Assembly (NCBI GenBank): GCA_017798145.1
Contig: CP059069.1
Span: 2,775,226-2,839,225, forward strand
From: Akkermansiaceae bacterium
GTDB lineage: Bacteria > Verrucomicrobiota > Verrucomicrobiia > Verrucomicrobiales > Akkermansiaceae
Reading direction: 5' to 3'
DNA: 64,000 nt
The notes under the pieces are model-generated. The model was not told the origin of the DNA. It was given only the letters and a program-made list of their open reading frames with translations, and ran no database searches. A program made the position numbers and the translations under genes. Positions 1-7,847 of the stretch are shown piece by piece (positions within the stretch are counted from its first letter, which is position 1; every line of letters starts with the position of its first letter).

Positions 1-2
1 CC

Positions 3-293
3 GCCGCAGGCGACCCGCTCACCTTCAACAAGCCCGCGAAAATCCGCGAGGCCTGCGCAGCCCTCGTTGACCACCTCGACCTACTGCTCTGCGCCGGCAC
101 ATTGAAAGCCGATCACGGGGCTGCTGCGGATCAGAACAATCCGCGCGACATCATCATCAACACGCTGGCTGCCGTCTCCACCAACCTCGACGACAACGAC
201 AACACCACCGATCAGGAAAAAGTCCGCCACGAACGCTACGAGCAGGCGGCCTACCTGATCTCCAATTCGCCCCAATCCATGATCCAGCGCTAG
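3..293 (+). CDS. DUF1800 family protein, C-terminal part (cut by window edge)
   Basis: The frame is open from the left edge to a TAG at 291-293 and gives the last 96 residues of a protein whose start lies outside the window. The segment has the LVDHLDLLLCAG-type helix and a closing YLISNSPQSMIQR tail, as I remember from the C-terminus of DUF1800 proteins. That family is uncharacterised, large and abundant in Verrucomicrobia and Planctomycetes. The assignment is strengthened by the next gene, 8 bp downstream, which is a DUF1501 protein: the two families are habitually neighbours and are probably co-transcribed. Function is unknown. The short fragment limits certainty. Confidence 0.75.
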   Translation, partial: AAGDPLTFNKPAKIREACAALVDHLDLLLCAGTLKADHGAAADQNNPRDIIINTLAAVSTNLDDNDNTTDQEKVRHERYEQAAYLISNSPQSMIQR

Positions 294-301
294 GGCTCCC
301 C

Positions 302-1864
302 ATGAAAAACCACGAAAAAGAAGAGCTCCGGACCCGCAGGGATTTCCTCCGGCAATCCGCCTGCGCCTCGCTCGGTGTCACCGGCATGGTCAATGTGCTC
401 GCGAACCTCCGCCTCATCACCGCAGCCTCCGCGCAGGTGACGGGCGGCGGCTACAGGGCTCTCGTCTGCCTTTTCCAATCCGGTGGAAACGACTCCAGCA
501 ACTTCCTCGTCCCCCTCGCGGATGTCGGCGACCTGACGCTGCGGTCAGATTACCAGGCGGCGCGCGGAACCCTTGCCCTGCCGGTCTCGGACCCTGTTAC
601 CGGGGCGCCCGTCCTGCATCCGCTCACACCCGCCAGCAACGCCGCCTTCGCCCGCCATTTCGGCGGCACCGCCATGCCGATGGGCCTGCACCCTTCGTGC
701 GCCGGCATCGCGGAGATGTTCGGCGCGGGTGAACTCGCACTGCTCGCGAATGTCGGAACGCTCAGCTACCCCGTGCCGACGCGCGAGGACTACATCAACA
801 GGACCGTGCCGCTGCCGCAGCAGCTTTTCAGCCACTCGGACCAGCAGACCCAATGGCAGTCCTCGGTCTCCGACAAACCCTTCACCAGCGGCTGGGGCGG
901 GCGCGCCGCAGACCTGATGAACGCATCCTACAACGCCGGGTCGAAAGCCTCCATGTCCATCTCGCTGGCAGGGGTGAACTCCTTCCAGGTCGGCACGGCG
1001 GGCGGGGTCGCACAATATACGGTGGGCACCGGCGGGGCGATCAGCCTCAGCGGATACGGCACCAACTACGCATCCGCCTACAACGATCCGGAAAACCCCT
1101 CCCTCGGATACAAAAACTCGGACACCGGCAGGAGGCTGCAGGCCTTCGAGCAAATCATGAACCTGACCCACGAGAACCTGCTCGAGGACCAATACAACCA
1201 GATCATCCGCGGCGCGCGCGCCACCGAGGGCGTGATCGGCGCGGCGCTCACCGCCGCAGCCGCCGGCGGAGTCGATTTCGATGCCCACTTCGCCGGGGCG
1301 CAGACAAAGCTCGGGGATCAGCTCAAGATGATCGCCAAGCTCATCGCCGGGCGCAACGCCCTTGGCAACAGCCGCCAGATCTTCTTCTGCCAGATCGGTG
1401 GGCACGATACCCACGCCTCGATGCTCACCGCCCACTCGAACCTGATGGCGGAGCTTTCCGGCGCCCTGCTCGCCTTCCGCAACGCCCTGAAAGATCCCGG
1501 CCTAGATGCATTCGGCGACGTGACCACCTTCACCATGTCGGACTTCAACCGCACCCTGCAGGCGAACGGCAACGATGCCACCGCCGGCTCCGATCACGCT
1601 TGGGGCGGCCACCATCTTGTGATGGGCGGATCGGTCAACGGCGGCGATATCTACGGACATTTCCCTCCCCTCAAGACCGGTGCCGGGCTGGACTCCCACA
1701 GCAGCCGCGGCCGCTTCATCCCCGAGACCTCCGTAGACCAGTATGCCGCCGTGCTCACGAAATGGATGGGCGCAGGCTCGAACGAGATCGAGGCGATCTT
1801 CCCGAACCTTCCGCGCTTCGACGACCCGTTTTCGGTGGCCAGCGCCAACCTCGGATTCCTGTGA
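302..1864 (+). CDS. DUF1501 family protein, Tat-exported
   Basis: A 520-residue protein of the DUF1501 family, usual length 400-550. The N-terminus has a twin-arginine motif (TRRDFLRQSACASLG, about residues 12-26) followed by a hydrophobic stretch and an ASA-type cleavage region, so Tat export of a folded protein is likely. Family hallmarks visible are LVCLFQSGGNDSSNFLVP (about 55-72), LHPSCAGIAEMF and, near the C-terminus, the SDHAWGGHHLVMGG block, where sulfatase/alkaline-phosphatase-like metal ligands of the family lie. The ATG start directly precedes the Tat signal. It follows a DUF1800 gene by 8 bp and overlaps the next gene by 4 bases (GTGA). The family is structurally related to alkaline phosphatase or sulfatase folds, but its substrate is unknown. 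Confidence 0.9.
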   Translation: MKNHEKEELRTRRDFLRQSACASLGVTGMVNVLANLRLITAASAQVTGGGYRALVCLFQSGGNDSSNFLVPLADVGDLTLRSDYQAARGTLALPVSDPVTGAPVLHPLTPASNAAFARHFGGTAMPMGLHPSCAGIAEMFGAGELALLANVGTLSYPVPTREDYINRTVPLPQQLFSHSDQQTQWQSSVSDKPFTSGWGGRAADLMNASYNAGSKASMSISLAGVNSFQVGTAGGVAQYTVGTGGAISLSGYGTNYASAYNDPENPSLGYKNSDTGRRLQAFEQIMNLTHENLLEDQYNQIIRGARATEGVIGAALTAAAAGGVDFDAHFAGAQTKLGDQLKMIAKLIAGRNALGNSRQIFFCQIGGHDTHASMLTAHSNLMAELSGALLAFRNALKDPGLDAFGDVTTFTMSDFNRTLQANGNDATAGSDHAWGGHHLVMGGSVNGGDIYGHFPPLKTGAGLDSHSSRGRFIPETSVDQYAAVLTKWMGAGSNEIEAIFPNLPRFDDPFSVASANLGFL

Positions 1865-2364
1865 AACGGAAGGCATGGCAAGCCGGCGCCTTGCTGATCG
1901 CGGCCATCGCGATGTTTTTTCTCTCCCGGCCGGATGACGCCGCTCCAGAGACGCCAACTGCGGCAGCCTCCCGGCCAAGCACCCCTTCCGGCGATCTCCC
2001 GCAGCCCCGCCCTGCACCAACCCGCCATCCCCTCGCGGAGAGCGCCGCAACGCTCAACGATCCCTCAACCACGGCGGATGACGATATCTCCATCCTGTCC
2101 CTCATCATTTCACAGTATGGGAAAATCCTCGGCGGCAACCCCGTCGGCGAGAACGAGGAAATCACCTCAGCCCTCATGGGAGACAACCCGAAGCGCCTGG
2201 CCTTCCTCCCGGCAAAGGGTGCTTTCCTCGACAGCTCGGGTCGGCTCACCGACCGCTGGGGCACGCCATATTTCTTCCACGCCCTGTCCGGATCGAAAAT
2301 GGAAATCATCTCCGCCGGGCCGGACCGGAAGCATCGCACGGGGGACGATATCACATCCGGCTGA
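1861..2364 (+). CDS. Membrane-anchored protein with GspG-like C-terminal domain
   Basis: The GTG start overlaps the DUF1501 stop (GTGA), which gives a 167-residue product. Residues about 6-20 form a single hydrophobic helix (AGALLIAAIAMFFL). A Pro/Ala/Thr-rich linker of about 50 residues follows, then a small domain. The C-terminal block DRWGTPYFFHALSGSKMEI plus SAGPDRKHRTGDDI matches the calcium-binding C-terminal loop of the major pseudopilin GspG (D-x-WGTPY ... SxGPD ... DDI). There is no prepilin cleavage motif, so it is not itself a standard pseudopilin. Its last 14 bases overlap the convergent ELM1-family gene. Inference: an anchored extracytoplasmic protein linked to the DUF1800/DUF1501 pair. 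Confidence 0.75.
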   Translation: MKRKAWQAGALLIAAIAMFFLSRPDDAAPETPTAAASRPSTPSGDLPQPRPAPTRHPLAESAATLNDPSTTADDDISILSLIISQYGKILGGNPVGENEEITSALMGDNPKRLAFLPAKGAFLDSSGRLTDRWGTPYFFHALSGSKMEIISAGPDRKHRTGDDITSG

Positions 2365-3214
2365 GAATGACCGCCGCACAGCGATCCGCCTCGGCCAGGG
2401 GTGCCATATCCCTGCCGTCCAGCCGTCCCTCCGCCTTGATTTTCTCAAGCCCCAGCACCACCCGCGCATCCGGCCTGAGCCTCGGCATTTCCAGCACGCC
2501 GACCTTCGCGCCGCCGGTGAGCGCCTCGTAGATCATCGAGACGGAGTCTTCGGTGACTTTAATTTCCTCCAGCTCCGGGATTTTCGCCGAAAGCCAGCCG
2601 TCCGGGGTATCGCGATGGTGGAAAACCTCAAGATCAGGAAGCCTTTTCCGGATCGCGGGCAGGAATGATGCAGGCGTCCTGCGCGAATCCGCAAGCTGCC
2701 AGCCACCGCCTGCCGCAAGCTCCGCGATGCGGGAGACCAGCGCGGCCTCATCATAGCCATGGGTTTTCGACGGCCCGCCGATGAGGAGAAGCTTCCCCTT
2801 TTTCTCCCGCTGCCCGGCGATCACGCGGTTCAGCGCACCCTTGCTGGTGATGACGTTCGCCGGCACCCGCTTTCCGTAAAAATCGTGCTCCGGCGCGATG
2901 CAGAAATCGAAGAGGCGCAGCGGCAGGCTGGGCCTCATCAGCACGATACTATGGGCATCGTACTTCCGGGAAAGCCAAAGAAGCGGAAGGTGGGTGGCAT
3001 GGCCTGTGCCGATGATGAGATCCGGAGCAGGGAAATTCCCCGCCGCCCTGACGGCCTCACGCAGCCGTCCGGGAAACCATTTCCCGCCATCCAGCTCCAG
3101 CAGCTCCGAACGCACCGGGCGTATGCGCCCCATCGCCTCGGCTAGGCCCAGCGATTGGTTCGCGTGGCCGGGCTTGCCGTCGCTGAGGATGAGGATGTTC
3201 GTTGGCTGGCTCAA
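2351..3214 (-). CDS. ELM1/GtrOC1-family putative nucleoside-diphosphate-sugar epimerase
   Basis: A 287-residue protein of the mitochondrial fission ELM1-like family (COG3660). Visible family features are ILSDGKPGHANQSLGLAEA at residues 8-26, PDLIIGTGHATHLP at about 64-77, LLIGGPSKTHGYD at about 143-155, and the C-terminal GGAKVGVLEM block. The fold is of the GT-B, epimerase-like type. Bacterial members are thought to act in cell-envelope sugar metabolism, but no reaction is firmly established. It has no signal peptide and is probably cytoplasmic or membrane-associated. It is convergent with the upstream GspG-like gene and divergent from the NlpC/P60 gene. Confidence 0.8.
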   Translation of the reverse strand: MSQPTNILILSDGKPGHANQSLGLAEAMGRIRPVRSELLELDGGKWFPGRLREAVRAAGNFPAPDLIIGTGHATHLPLLWLSRKYDAHSIVLMRPSLPLRLFDFCIAPEHDFYGKRVPANVITSKGALNRVIAGQREKKGKLLLIGGPSKTHGYDEAALVSRIAELAAGGGWQLADSRRTPASFLPAIRKRLPDLEVFHHRDTPDGWLSAKIPELEEIKVTEDSVSMIYEALTGGAKVGVLEMPRLRPDARVVLGLEKIKAEGRLDGRDMAPLAEADRCAAVILSRM

Positions 3215-3301
3215 TCTCGTTTGAAAATGACCCTTCGGGCTGGGCTTGGCAAAATGAATCCCTTGTTTGTGTCACCGGGCAATCCGGTGTTAACTGTCCC
3301 C

Positions 3302-3931
3302 ATGCTCCGGTGTTTTTCCCTATCGCTCTGCCTGCTGCTGCCCGCAACCGGCCGGCTGGAGGCGCTGCCCCTGCTCGAAACCTCAGAGCTCCGGGATTTC
3401 GATAAGCTGGAGGAGCCCAGGAAAAAAATGATCGAAGCCGCGATCACCGCCGCAAAGGAAGTCGAGGGGATGCCATACAAGTACGGGGGGAACGGCCCGC
3501 GGGACGGCGGCTTCGATTGCTCCGGGGCGGTCCATTACATCCTCCACAAAATCGGGATCCAGCCGCCGCGCACCTCCTCCGACCAGTTTCTCTGGGTGAG
3601 GGGGAAATCCGAAATGCACATGGTGCCGCTCACCGCGAAGGACATCACTGACAAGGCCTTTGCCGACATGAAGCCCGGGGATCTCGTTTTCTGGGCCGGC
3701 ACCTACGAGCCGGACGACGGGCGCAAGGTCGCCATCACGCATGTCGCCATTTTCATGGGTCATGAGAAAAAGGACGGGCACCCGGTGATGATCAGCGCAA
3801 GCGACGGACGATCCTACCGCGGCAAGAGGGGGAACGGCTTCGGCGTGTATGATTTCCGAGTGCCGCGCTCGGGCGGCAAATCCCGGATGATCGGCTTCGG
3901 CACTCCACCCGGACTGCCGGAAGGCGGCTGA
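3302..3931 (+). CDS. NlpC/P60 family peptidoglycan hydrolase
   Basis: A 209-residue protein with a hydrophobic N-terminal signal (MLRCFSLSLCLLLPA). It carries one NlpC/P60 domain: YKYGGNGPRDGGFDCSGAVH at about 59-78 holds the catalytic Cys73, and ITHVAIFMG holds His147. DMKPGDLVFWAG is the usual strand between them. These cysteine peptidases cleave the gamma-D-glutamyl to diamino acid bond in peptide stems, so it probably acts in the periplasm on cell wall. The ATG at 3302 was chosen because it begins the signal peptide; the frame is open further upstream but that stretch does not look like an export signal. The stop codon abuts the stop of the convergent ABC exporter gene. Confidence 0.88.
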   Translation: MLRCFSLSLCLLLPATGRLEALPLLETSELRDFDKLEEPRKKMIEAAITAAKEVEGMPYKYGGNGPRDGGFDCSGAVHYILHKIGIQPPRTSSDQFLWVRGKSEMHMVPLTAKDITDKAFADMKPGDLVFWAGTYEPDDGRKVAITHVAIFMGHEKKDGHPVMISASDGRSYRGKRGNGFGVYDFRVPRSGGKSRMIGFGTPPGLPEGG

Positions 3932-5710
3932 TCACCTCAGCTCCCCGCCGACCATCGCCTGGTAGGTCGGGTCGAGGTCGCGCAGCTCCTCATGGCTGCC
4001 GTCGCTGACGATGCGCCCTTCCTTGAAAACAAGGATCCGGTCGGCGATGCGGATCGTGCTGAAGCGGTGCGCGATGATCAGCGTGGTGCGGCCTTTCACC
4101 AGCTCCGCGAGCGCCTGCTGGACGGCCGCCTCGCTCTCCGTGTCCAGCGCGCTCGTCGCCTCGTCGAGGATCAGGATGGGCGCGTCCTTCAGGAAGGCCC
4201 GGGCGATGGCGATGCGCTGCCTCTGCCCGCCGGACAGCAGGTCCCCGCGCTCGCCCACCTGGGTCTCGTAGCCTTCCGGCTGGGCCATGATGAAATCGTG
4301 CGCGTAGGCCTTTTTCGCCGCCGCCTCGATCTCGGCGCGGCTGGCTTCCGTTTTCCCGATCCGGATGTTCTCCTCCAGGGTCCCGAGGAACAGCGACGGG
4401 CCCTGCGGGACGACGGCGATCCGGTCGCGAAGGTCGTGCTTGAGGAAATCCCGGATCGGGATGCCATCGAGACGGATCTCGCCTTGCTGCGGATCGTAGA
4501 AGCGCGGCACCAGGTGCGCGAAGGTCGTCTTGCCCGCGCCGCTCGGGCCGACCAGCGCCACGACCTGCCCGGCCGGGATCTCCAGGCTCACCTCATGGAG
4601 CACGGGGTGCTCGCCGTAGGCGAAGGTGACCCCGTGGAAGGAGATCCCCTCCCGCGGGGACGGGCAGGGCCGCGGGTCGGCCGGGTTCGCGATCGCGTCG
4701 TCGCAGTGCAGGATGTGTTCGATCCGGTCCACCGAGGCCTTGCCCTGCTGGAAGAGGGAGTGGATGTTGCCGAGCTTCTTGATCGGCTCGTAGGACATGT
4801 AGAGCGCCATCCCCAGGGCCAGGAAGCCCTCGAGGGTCATCCCCGCGCGCACGCCGAAGTAGAGCGCCGCCGCGAAGCCCGCCGCGGCGACCACCTCGAT
4901 GGAGGGCGAGATGAGCTGGCGGTATTTCACCACCTTCATGCCGAGCCGGAAGATCTCCGCCACCTTCTTGCGGAAGCCGCGGACCTGCGGCTCCTGGAGG
5001 TTGTAGGCGCGGATCTCCAGCGCGGACTGGAGGCTCTCGGAAAGCGATGCGGTGAGATCCCCCCCCCGCTCCTGCAGCGCCGTCGCGCGCCGCGTGAGCT
5101 TTTTGCCCGCGGAGCGTATCAGCACGATGCACAGCGGCACCGTCAGCAGCGCGATGAGGGCGATGAAGAAACTGCGGTCCTGGTAGGCGAGCACGCCCAC
5201 CGCGCCTAGCGCGAAGAGCAGCGTCGCGGGCTGCTTGATGAGGTCGCTCGACGCCTGCGCGATGACACCCTGGAGCATCTGGGTGTCGTTCATCAGCCGC
5301 GCCAGCAGGTCGCCGGACTTGTTGCGCCTGAAGAAGGCGAGCGGCAGCCCCTGGAGCTTGACGAAGAGGTCGGTGCGGATCGACTCCACCACCCGCATGC
5401 CGACGTGCTGGATGAAATACGCGTTGGCATAGCCGGCCAGCGCCCGCACCAGGAAAACCCCGGGGATCCATAGGCAGGTGTAGATGAGCAGTTCGTCGCG
5501 CGAGAGCGCCCCGAGCCTGGAGGCGAGCCAGTCGAGATACCATTCCGATTCCCCGCCGCCCTCGTTGAAAAGCACCGGGAAGACGACCTTGGTCATCAGC
5601 GGCAGCCCCGCGCCGGATGCGGCGGCATAGACCAGGCCGGCGAAAACCCCGATGAGGAAGTGCCACTTCACTTCCAGAAGGTGGCGGTAGTATGGCAGGA
5701 ATTTCTTCAA
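3932..5710 (-). CDS. MsbA-type ABC exporter (fused permease and ATPase)
   Basis: A 592-residue half-transporter with an N-terminal transmembrane domain (about residues 1-320) and a C-terminal ATPase. The Walker A motif is GPSGAGKTT, the signature is LSGGQRQRIAIA, Walker B is ILILDEATSALD and the H-loop is IIAHRFST. The family includes lipid A flippase MsbA and multidrug exporters. The proposed start is TTG at 5710, giving MKKFLPYYRHLL, which is how members of this subgroup typically begin. The frame stays open upstream as low-complexity sequence with no ATG, and a GTG near 5811 is the alternative. The gene points away from the Verru_Chthon cassette and need not be functionally linked. Substrate unknown. 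Confidence 0.85.
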   Translation of the reverse strand: MKKFLPYYRHLLEVKWHFLIGVFAGLVYAAASGAGLPLMTKVVFPVLFNEGGGESEWYLDWLASRLGALSRDELLIYTCLWIPGVFLVRALAGYANAYFIQHVGMRVVESIRTDLFVKLQGLPLAFFRRNKSGDLLARLMNDTQMLQGVIAQASSDLIKQPATLLFALGAVGVLAYQDRSFFIALIALLTVPLCIVLIRSAGKKLTRRATALQERGGDLTASLSESLQSALEIRAYNLQEPQVRGFRKKVAEIFRLGMKVVKYRQLISPSIEVVAAAGFAAALYFGVRAGMTLEGFLALGMALYMSYEPIKKLGNIHSLFQQGKASVDRIEHILHCDDAIANPADPRPCPSPREGISFHGVTFAYGEHPVLHEVSLEIPAGQVVALVGPSGAGKTTFAHLVPRFYDPQQGEIRLDGIPIRDFLKHDLRDRIAVVPQGPSLFLGTLEENIRIGKTEASRAEIEAAAKKAYAHDFIMAQPEGYETQVGERGDLLSGGQRQRIAIARAFLKDAPILILDEATSALDTESEAAVQQALAELVKGRTTLIIAHRFSTIRIADRILVFKEGRIVSDGSHEELRDLDPTYQAMVGGELR

Positions 5711-5911
5711 GGGCTGGCCGGAAGTCTTCCCCGCATGCCCGCAAGGGGCAAGCTGGGAATGGGGGGGCGCCCAGCGCGCTTTTCCGCAGCCGTGTGACGA
5801 AATCTCCACGAGATTATGGGGTGCATTGGTGTGATTTCTGTATTTACTTGGTCGTGGCACCTGAAATGCTGGATAGTTGCCCCGGCAAGACGGCCCCCCA
5901 AGAACCAGAAC

Positions 5912-6577
5912 ATGCACGCCAGACCTCACAGCACCATCGCAAGGGATCGCCGTCAGAAGGCCTTCAGCCTGATTGAGTTGTTGGTGGTGATCGCGATCAT
6001 GGCCATCCTGATCGCTGCGGCCGTGCCGGTTTTCTCCAACACCCAGAACAACGCCCGCCAGGCATCCCGGGAAATCATCAAGGCGCACCTCCAGCAGGCG
6101 CGCGCGCATGCGATCGCCGCTTCCACCCCAACGGCGGTCGCCATCCCCGTGCTCGCATCCGGCGGCGATCTGGGCGCACGTGCGGTCTCGCTCTTCGAGG
6201 TGGAGCTGGACGGCAACAGCTACGTGCCGCTCAAGGACGCTGCCGGGAAAGACCGCCTGCTCCAGCGCTGGACCATCCTGCCGGGCAATTTCCATTTCCT
6301 CGGCTCCGCCCAGCTCACATCCGGGCAGGCGACCATCGTCGACTCCCCCGAGACCATGCCCGCCGAAACCAAGGGCAGGGCGCTCACCTGCCACATCATC
6401 GTTTTCTCCCCCAATGGCCAGATCGTGCGCCCGGCAGGCACCATTCAGATCGCCACCGCCCAAGCGGCGCGCAGCGGGAACACTCTCACCCCCACGCAAA
6501 AAAACGATGGGAAACCCGTATCCGACCTGCTGCAGGTGAATCGCCTCACCGGTCGCACCCGCTTTGTGGAACCATGA
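5912..6577 (+). CDS. Verru_Chthon cassette protein D (GspH-like pseudopilin)
   Basis: A 221-residue prepilin-like protein and the first gene of the cassette. The N-terminus has a short basic leader and the class III signal KAFSLIELLVVIAIMAI, with Glu at +5 of the mature protein. Cleavage is therefore expected before Phe by a prepilin peptidase that is not in this window. The rest is a globular domain with a C-terminal VNRLTGRTRF segment that resembles the end of GspH/FimT proteins. The ATG at 5912 precedes the leader directly. Its stop overlaps the next ATG (ATGA), so translation is coupled. Family role is uncharacterised; assignment to the cassette rests on sequence type and on the D-B-C-A order. 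Confidence 0.85.
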   Translation: MHARPHSTIARDRRQKAFSLIELLVVIAIMAILIAAAVPVFSNTQNNARQASREIIKAHLQQARAHAIAASTPTAVAIPVLASGGDLGARAVSLFEVELDGNSYVPLKDAAGKDRLLQRWTILPGNFHFLGSAQLTSGQATIVDSPETMPAETKGRALTCHIIVFSPNGQIVRPAGTIQIATAQAARSGNTLTPTQKNDGKPVSDLLQVNRLTGRTRFVEP

Positions 6578-7107
6578 TGAAACCCGTCCGGAAACATCTC
6601 GCCCGCCGTGGCATGACCCTCATGGAAGTGGTCATCGCCATCGGCCTGGTCGCCTTCGTCGTGCCCATCATCCTGACCATGACGGCCACCACCGGCAACA
6701 ACCGCCGCAACGCCGAGGCGGACACCCGCTCCGCGTGGCTTGCCCGCGAGGTGCAGCGGCAGGTCCTTTCGAAATGGGCGGAGCCGGTGCGCGAATCCTT
6801 CATCACCGCCAGCCCCGGCTTCCCCGCATTTGCCAGCGAAGCATCGCCTCTGGTGCTTGCGTTCGATTCCGCCGGGACATTCATCTCGGAGGGCGGCGCC
6901 CAGGATCTCAGCGCCTCCAGCAAGATCCCGAAGGCGTCCTACCTCGTCACGGTTTATGGCGAAGCCCACACCCCTGCTGGCACCGGAAATGCGCCGGATT
7001 TGTTTTCACTGCTCCGCATCCGCATCCTGCACCCCGCGAAATCCGCACCCGCAGCCCGCTCGGTTTTCCGCTACAACCTCATCACGACACGCCAGGGAAC
7101 CCTTTGA
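6574..7107 (+). CDS. Verru_Chthon cassette protein B (GspI-like pseudopilin)
   Basis: A 177-residue prepilin-like protein. The class III signal is RRGMTLMEVVIAIGLVAFVV, with cleavage after Gly and Glu at +5. This is followed by a hydrophobic helix and a short globular domain containing SYLVTVYGEA and LRIRILHPA strands. Small size and the M-T-L-M-E-V type signal resemble the type II secretion minor pseudopilin GspI. It overlaps cassette protein D by 4 bases and cassette protein C by 4 bases (TTGA), a tightly coupled translational unit. Function within the cassette has not been tested in any organism I know of. Confidence 0.85.
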   Translation: MMKPVRKHLARRGMTLMEVVIAIGLVAFVVPIILTMTATTGNNRRNAEADTRSAWLAREVQRQVLSKWAEPVRESFITASPGFPAFASEASPLVLAFDSAGTFISEGGAQDLSASSKIPKASYLVTVYGEAHTPAGTGNAPDLFSLLRIRILHPAKSAPAARSVFRYNLITTRQGTL

Positions 7108-7847
7108 AGACACGCCCCACACACCCGGAAAAAGCCCGCAGCGGCTTCACCCTCATCGAGTTGCTCGTCTCGATGGCGATCACCTCCGTGCTCATGCTCG
7201 CGCTGTTCTCCCTCGTCGGCCAATCCACCGCCAGCTACACGCAGAACCAGCGTGCGGTCAACGCCGTCTCCCAGGCACGCGCCTTCCTCCAGTTCTTCGA
7301 TCGCGAGCTCTCCACCCGCCTTCCCGCCACCCGGCTCATCCATGAAACGGACCCGGGCTCCAGCGCCACGGACAAGATCGCCTTCGTCCGGGTGATCTCC
7401 GCCGACGAGGAGCTCGCCGCAGATCCGGGAGACCTCAACACCCCGTTCTACTACGTCGCCTTTTCCGCAGACGGCGCGGACTCGGAGTCCCCCAAGCTTT
7501 TCCGTGGCAACCTCGGCGCGGCGGAAACCCAAGCCCTCCTCACCGCAGGCGGCTCCCCCGCTTTTCCCGATGCGGATCCAGCCACCGACGAGCCCATCGT
7601 CCCGAACATCATCGCCTTCCAGGCCAGGCCAAAATTCCTCGCCGGAAACCCCGCCGCACCGCAGGACTGGACGGACACCTCCCCGGAGCGCCCCTCCATC
7701 ATCGAACTGTCCGTCAGCTTCATCGACGATTCCTCCGCCCGCCGCTTCCGAACCCGTGCGGATTGGCAGCGCCTCGCCACTTCGCCGCGGGATTCCGAGC
7801 TGCAGCTCATCCGCACCTTCACCCGCACCATCGCCATCGCGAAATGA
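7104..7847 (+). CDS. Verru_Chthon cassette protein C (GspJ-like pseudopilin)
   Basis: A 247-residue prepilin-like protein that starts with TTG at 7104, overlapping the preceding stop (TTGA). The class III signal is SGFTLIELLVSMAITSVLM, with Glu at +5. The globular part has the pattern of GspJ proteins: QARAFLQFFDRELSTRLPAT after the helix, and a C-terminal half with FIDDSSARRFRTRADW. TTG is chosen because it is the only start codon just before the basic leader and it keeps the 4-base overlap seen at every junction of the cassette. The stop overlaps the ATG of protein A. Confidence 0.82.
   Translation: MKTRPTHPEKARSGFTLIELLVSMAITSVLMLALFSLVGQSTASYTQNQRAVNAVSQARAFLQFFDRELSTRLPATRLIHETDPGSSATDKIAFVRVISADEELAADPGDLNTPFYYVAFSADGADSESPKLFRGNLGAAETQALLTAGGSPAFPDADPATDEPIVPNIIAFQARPKFLAGNPAAPQDWTDTSPERPSIIELSVSFIDDSSARRFRTRADWQRLATSPRDSELQLIRTFTRTIAIAK

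Noticed and set aside
5710..6499. Upstream extension of the ABC exporter frame across the cassette D gene
   Set aside because: It overlaps a real gene on the other strand and the conserved exporter N-terminus begins at the TTG at 5710.
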